This document shows, piece after piece, positions 40,974-41,693 of a DNA stretch of 41,693 nt. Where the stretch lies: positions 1-41,693 of the IMG/VR virus record IMGVR_UViG_3300042558_000620, one strand, 5' to 3'. The position numbers and the translations under genes were made by a program. Within the stretch, counting starts at the first letter, position 1, and each line of letters begins with the position of its first letter. Below the pieces are notes generated by a model that saw only the letters and a program-made list of their open reading frames with translations, had not been told where the DNA came from and did no database searches. This DNA is from a virus.

Positions 40974-41693
40974 ATGAAAATAATTATCACGGAAAACCAA
41001 TTTGAAAAATTAAAAAATTCCGAAGAACCAAAAGTTCTTCATATTCTATCATTTGAAATTTTTGGAAATGATTGGGACAAGTTACAAAAATATTTGGATA
41101 GAAAAGGAAATCCATTATACTCAATTGGAGGTGATTTAGATTTACGAAATACTCCAATTCAATCATTAGGTAATATAACATCGGTTGGGGGGAATTTAAA
41201 TTTATACAAATCATCAATTGAATCATTGGGAAATCTAACATCGGTTGGGGGTAATTTAAATTTACAAAATACTTCAATTCAATCATTGGGTAATCTAACA
41301 TCGGTTGGGGGTTCTTTAGATTTAGAATATACCTCAATTGAATTGTTGGGAAATCTAAAATCAGTTGGGGGTAATTTATATTTACGAAATACTCCAATTC
41401 AATCATTAGGTAATATAACATCGGTTGGGGGTTATTTATATTTAGAAAATATTCCAATTCAATCATTGGGAAATTTAACATCGGTTGGGGGTTCTTTAGA
41501 TTTACGAAACACTCCAATTGAATCATTGGGAAATCTAACATCGGTTGGAGGTTATTTAGATTTACGACATACTCCAATTGAATCATTGGGAAATCTAACA
41601 TCAGTTGGGGGTAGGTTATATTTACGAAATACTCCAATGTCAAATAAACATTCCGAACAAGAAATTAAACAGATGGTTAATATTGAAGGTGAT
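40974..41693 (+). CDS. Leucine-rich-repeat protein 3 (3' end outside window)
   Basis: The frame is open from the ATG at 40974 to the window edge, 240 codons, with no stop in view. It encodes the same head as copy 1 and 8 full units, then a partial unit and the cap, and is cut just before the DIYL end. Further copies may follow beyond the window. Confidence 0.72.
   Translation, partial: MKIIITENQFEKLKNSEEPKVLHILSFEIFGNDWDKLQKYLDRKGNPLYSIGGDLDLRNTPIQSLGNITSVGGNLNLYKSSIESLGNLTSVGGNLNLQNTSIQSLGNLTSVGGSLDLEYTSIELLGNLKSVGGNLYLRNTPIQSLGNITSVGGYLYLENIPIQSLGNLTSVGGSLDLRNTPIESLGNLTSVGGYLDLRHTPIESLGNLTSVGGRLYLRNTPMSNKHSEQEIKQMVNIEGD
41131..41640 (+). repeat. 60-base tandem repeat array, LRR gene 3
   Basis: Eight full units and a partial one. 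Several units have the AATCATTAGGTAATATAACA core variant, shared with one unit of array 2 at about 40665, which suggests exchange between arrays. Confidence 0.9.

Noticed and set aside
39721-41640. CRISPR array
   Set aside because: Repeats are 60-base coding units without alternating unique spacers; they are in frame and encode leucine-rich repeats.
39577-41643. Long minus-strand open frames across the LRR genes
   Set aside because: They mirror the 60-base repeats of the plus-strand genes, and their protein is a repetitive hydrophobic artefact without plausible starts or promoters.
1-41693. Diversity-generating retroelement acting on the LRR arrays
   Set aside because: No reverse transcriptase gene or template repeat was found in the window.

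Overview
The window looks like a 41.7 kb internal piece of a large, lytic, T4-like tailed phage that infects a member of the Bacteroidota. The evidence is as follows. The DNA is AT-rich by eye and almost fully coding, with short gaps and many 1-35 base gene overlaps. T4-style genes are present: an SbcD/SbcC (gp47/gp46-type) pair, a RuvC-like resolvase, a DnaG-type primase, GIY-YIG and HNH homing-type nucleases, three DNA methyltransferases, a thioredoxin/glutaredoxin pair and a primary-type sigma factor. There are no ribosomal, tRNA or metabolic-operon genes. Several promoters match the Bacteroidota consensus (TTTG, about 19-20 bases, TAnnTTTG), and start codons lack Shine-Dalgarno sequences. 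No terminase, capsid or polymerase gene is in view, so the virus must be much larger than the window. The phage assignment is inference from gene content.

Layout. 1-2858: tail or fibre structural genes. 2910-3518: RuvC-like resolvase, ending at a bidirectional terminator. 3624-4963 (minus): two more structural genes, one with five Pro/Thr linkers. 5087-5918: a ribbon-helix-helix protein overlapping an HNH nuclease. 5950-12781: DNA metabolism (primase, RecB/Cas4-like nuclease, SbcD, SbcC) with small zinc-ribbon and membrane proteins. 12835-14283: a possible restriction nuclease next to a methyltransferase. 14315-16346: sigma factor and small proteins. 16391-16527: an unassigned structured small RNA with its own promoter and terminator. 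16531-22409: virion-like proteins and a lysis group (amidase and two spanin-like proteins). 22457-24832: small genes including a histone-H1-like (Hc1) protein of 57 residues. 24877-29957: DnaJ, a Dam-like methyltransferase, a WCT/LRR virion-like protein and a DUF932 protein. 29998-31881: a triplicated gene family, thioredoxin and glutaredoxin. 31917-34504 (minus): virion-like proteins and a GIY-YIG nuclease. 34572-39526: virion-like protein, possible tail-tube protein, a methyltransferase-DUF3310 fusion and a third DNA methyltransferase. 39564 to the end: three tandem leucine-rich-repeat genes built from 60-base units.

Two promoter classes seem to coexist. Host-type TAnnTTTG boxes precede DnaJ, SbcD, DUF932, the Dam-like methyltransferase, the sigma-factor group and the small RNA. 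A different box, TATTTATA, lies 3-17 bases upstream of the start codon of structural and virion-like genes on both strands. In about half of these the gap is only 3-6 bases, so if the box is a -10 element the mRNA would be leaderless or nearly so. Genes behind TATTTATA often encode a short N-terminal amphipathic segment ending in a Leu/Ile-x-Glu tripeptide. This resembles the capsid-targeting, prohead-protease-cleaved N-termini of T4 internal proteins. A phage-specific late promoter coupled to a packaging tag is the most interesting hypothesis from this window; the small RNA and the Hc1-like protein come next.
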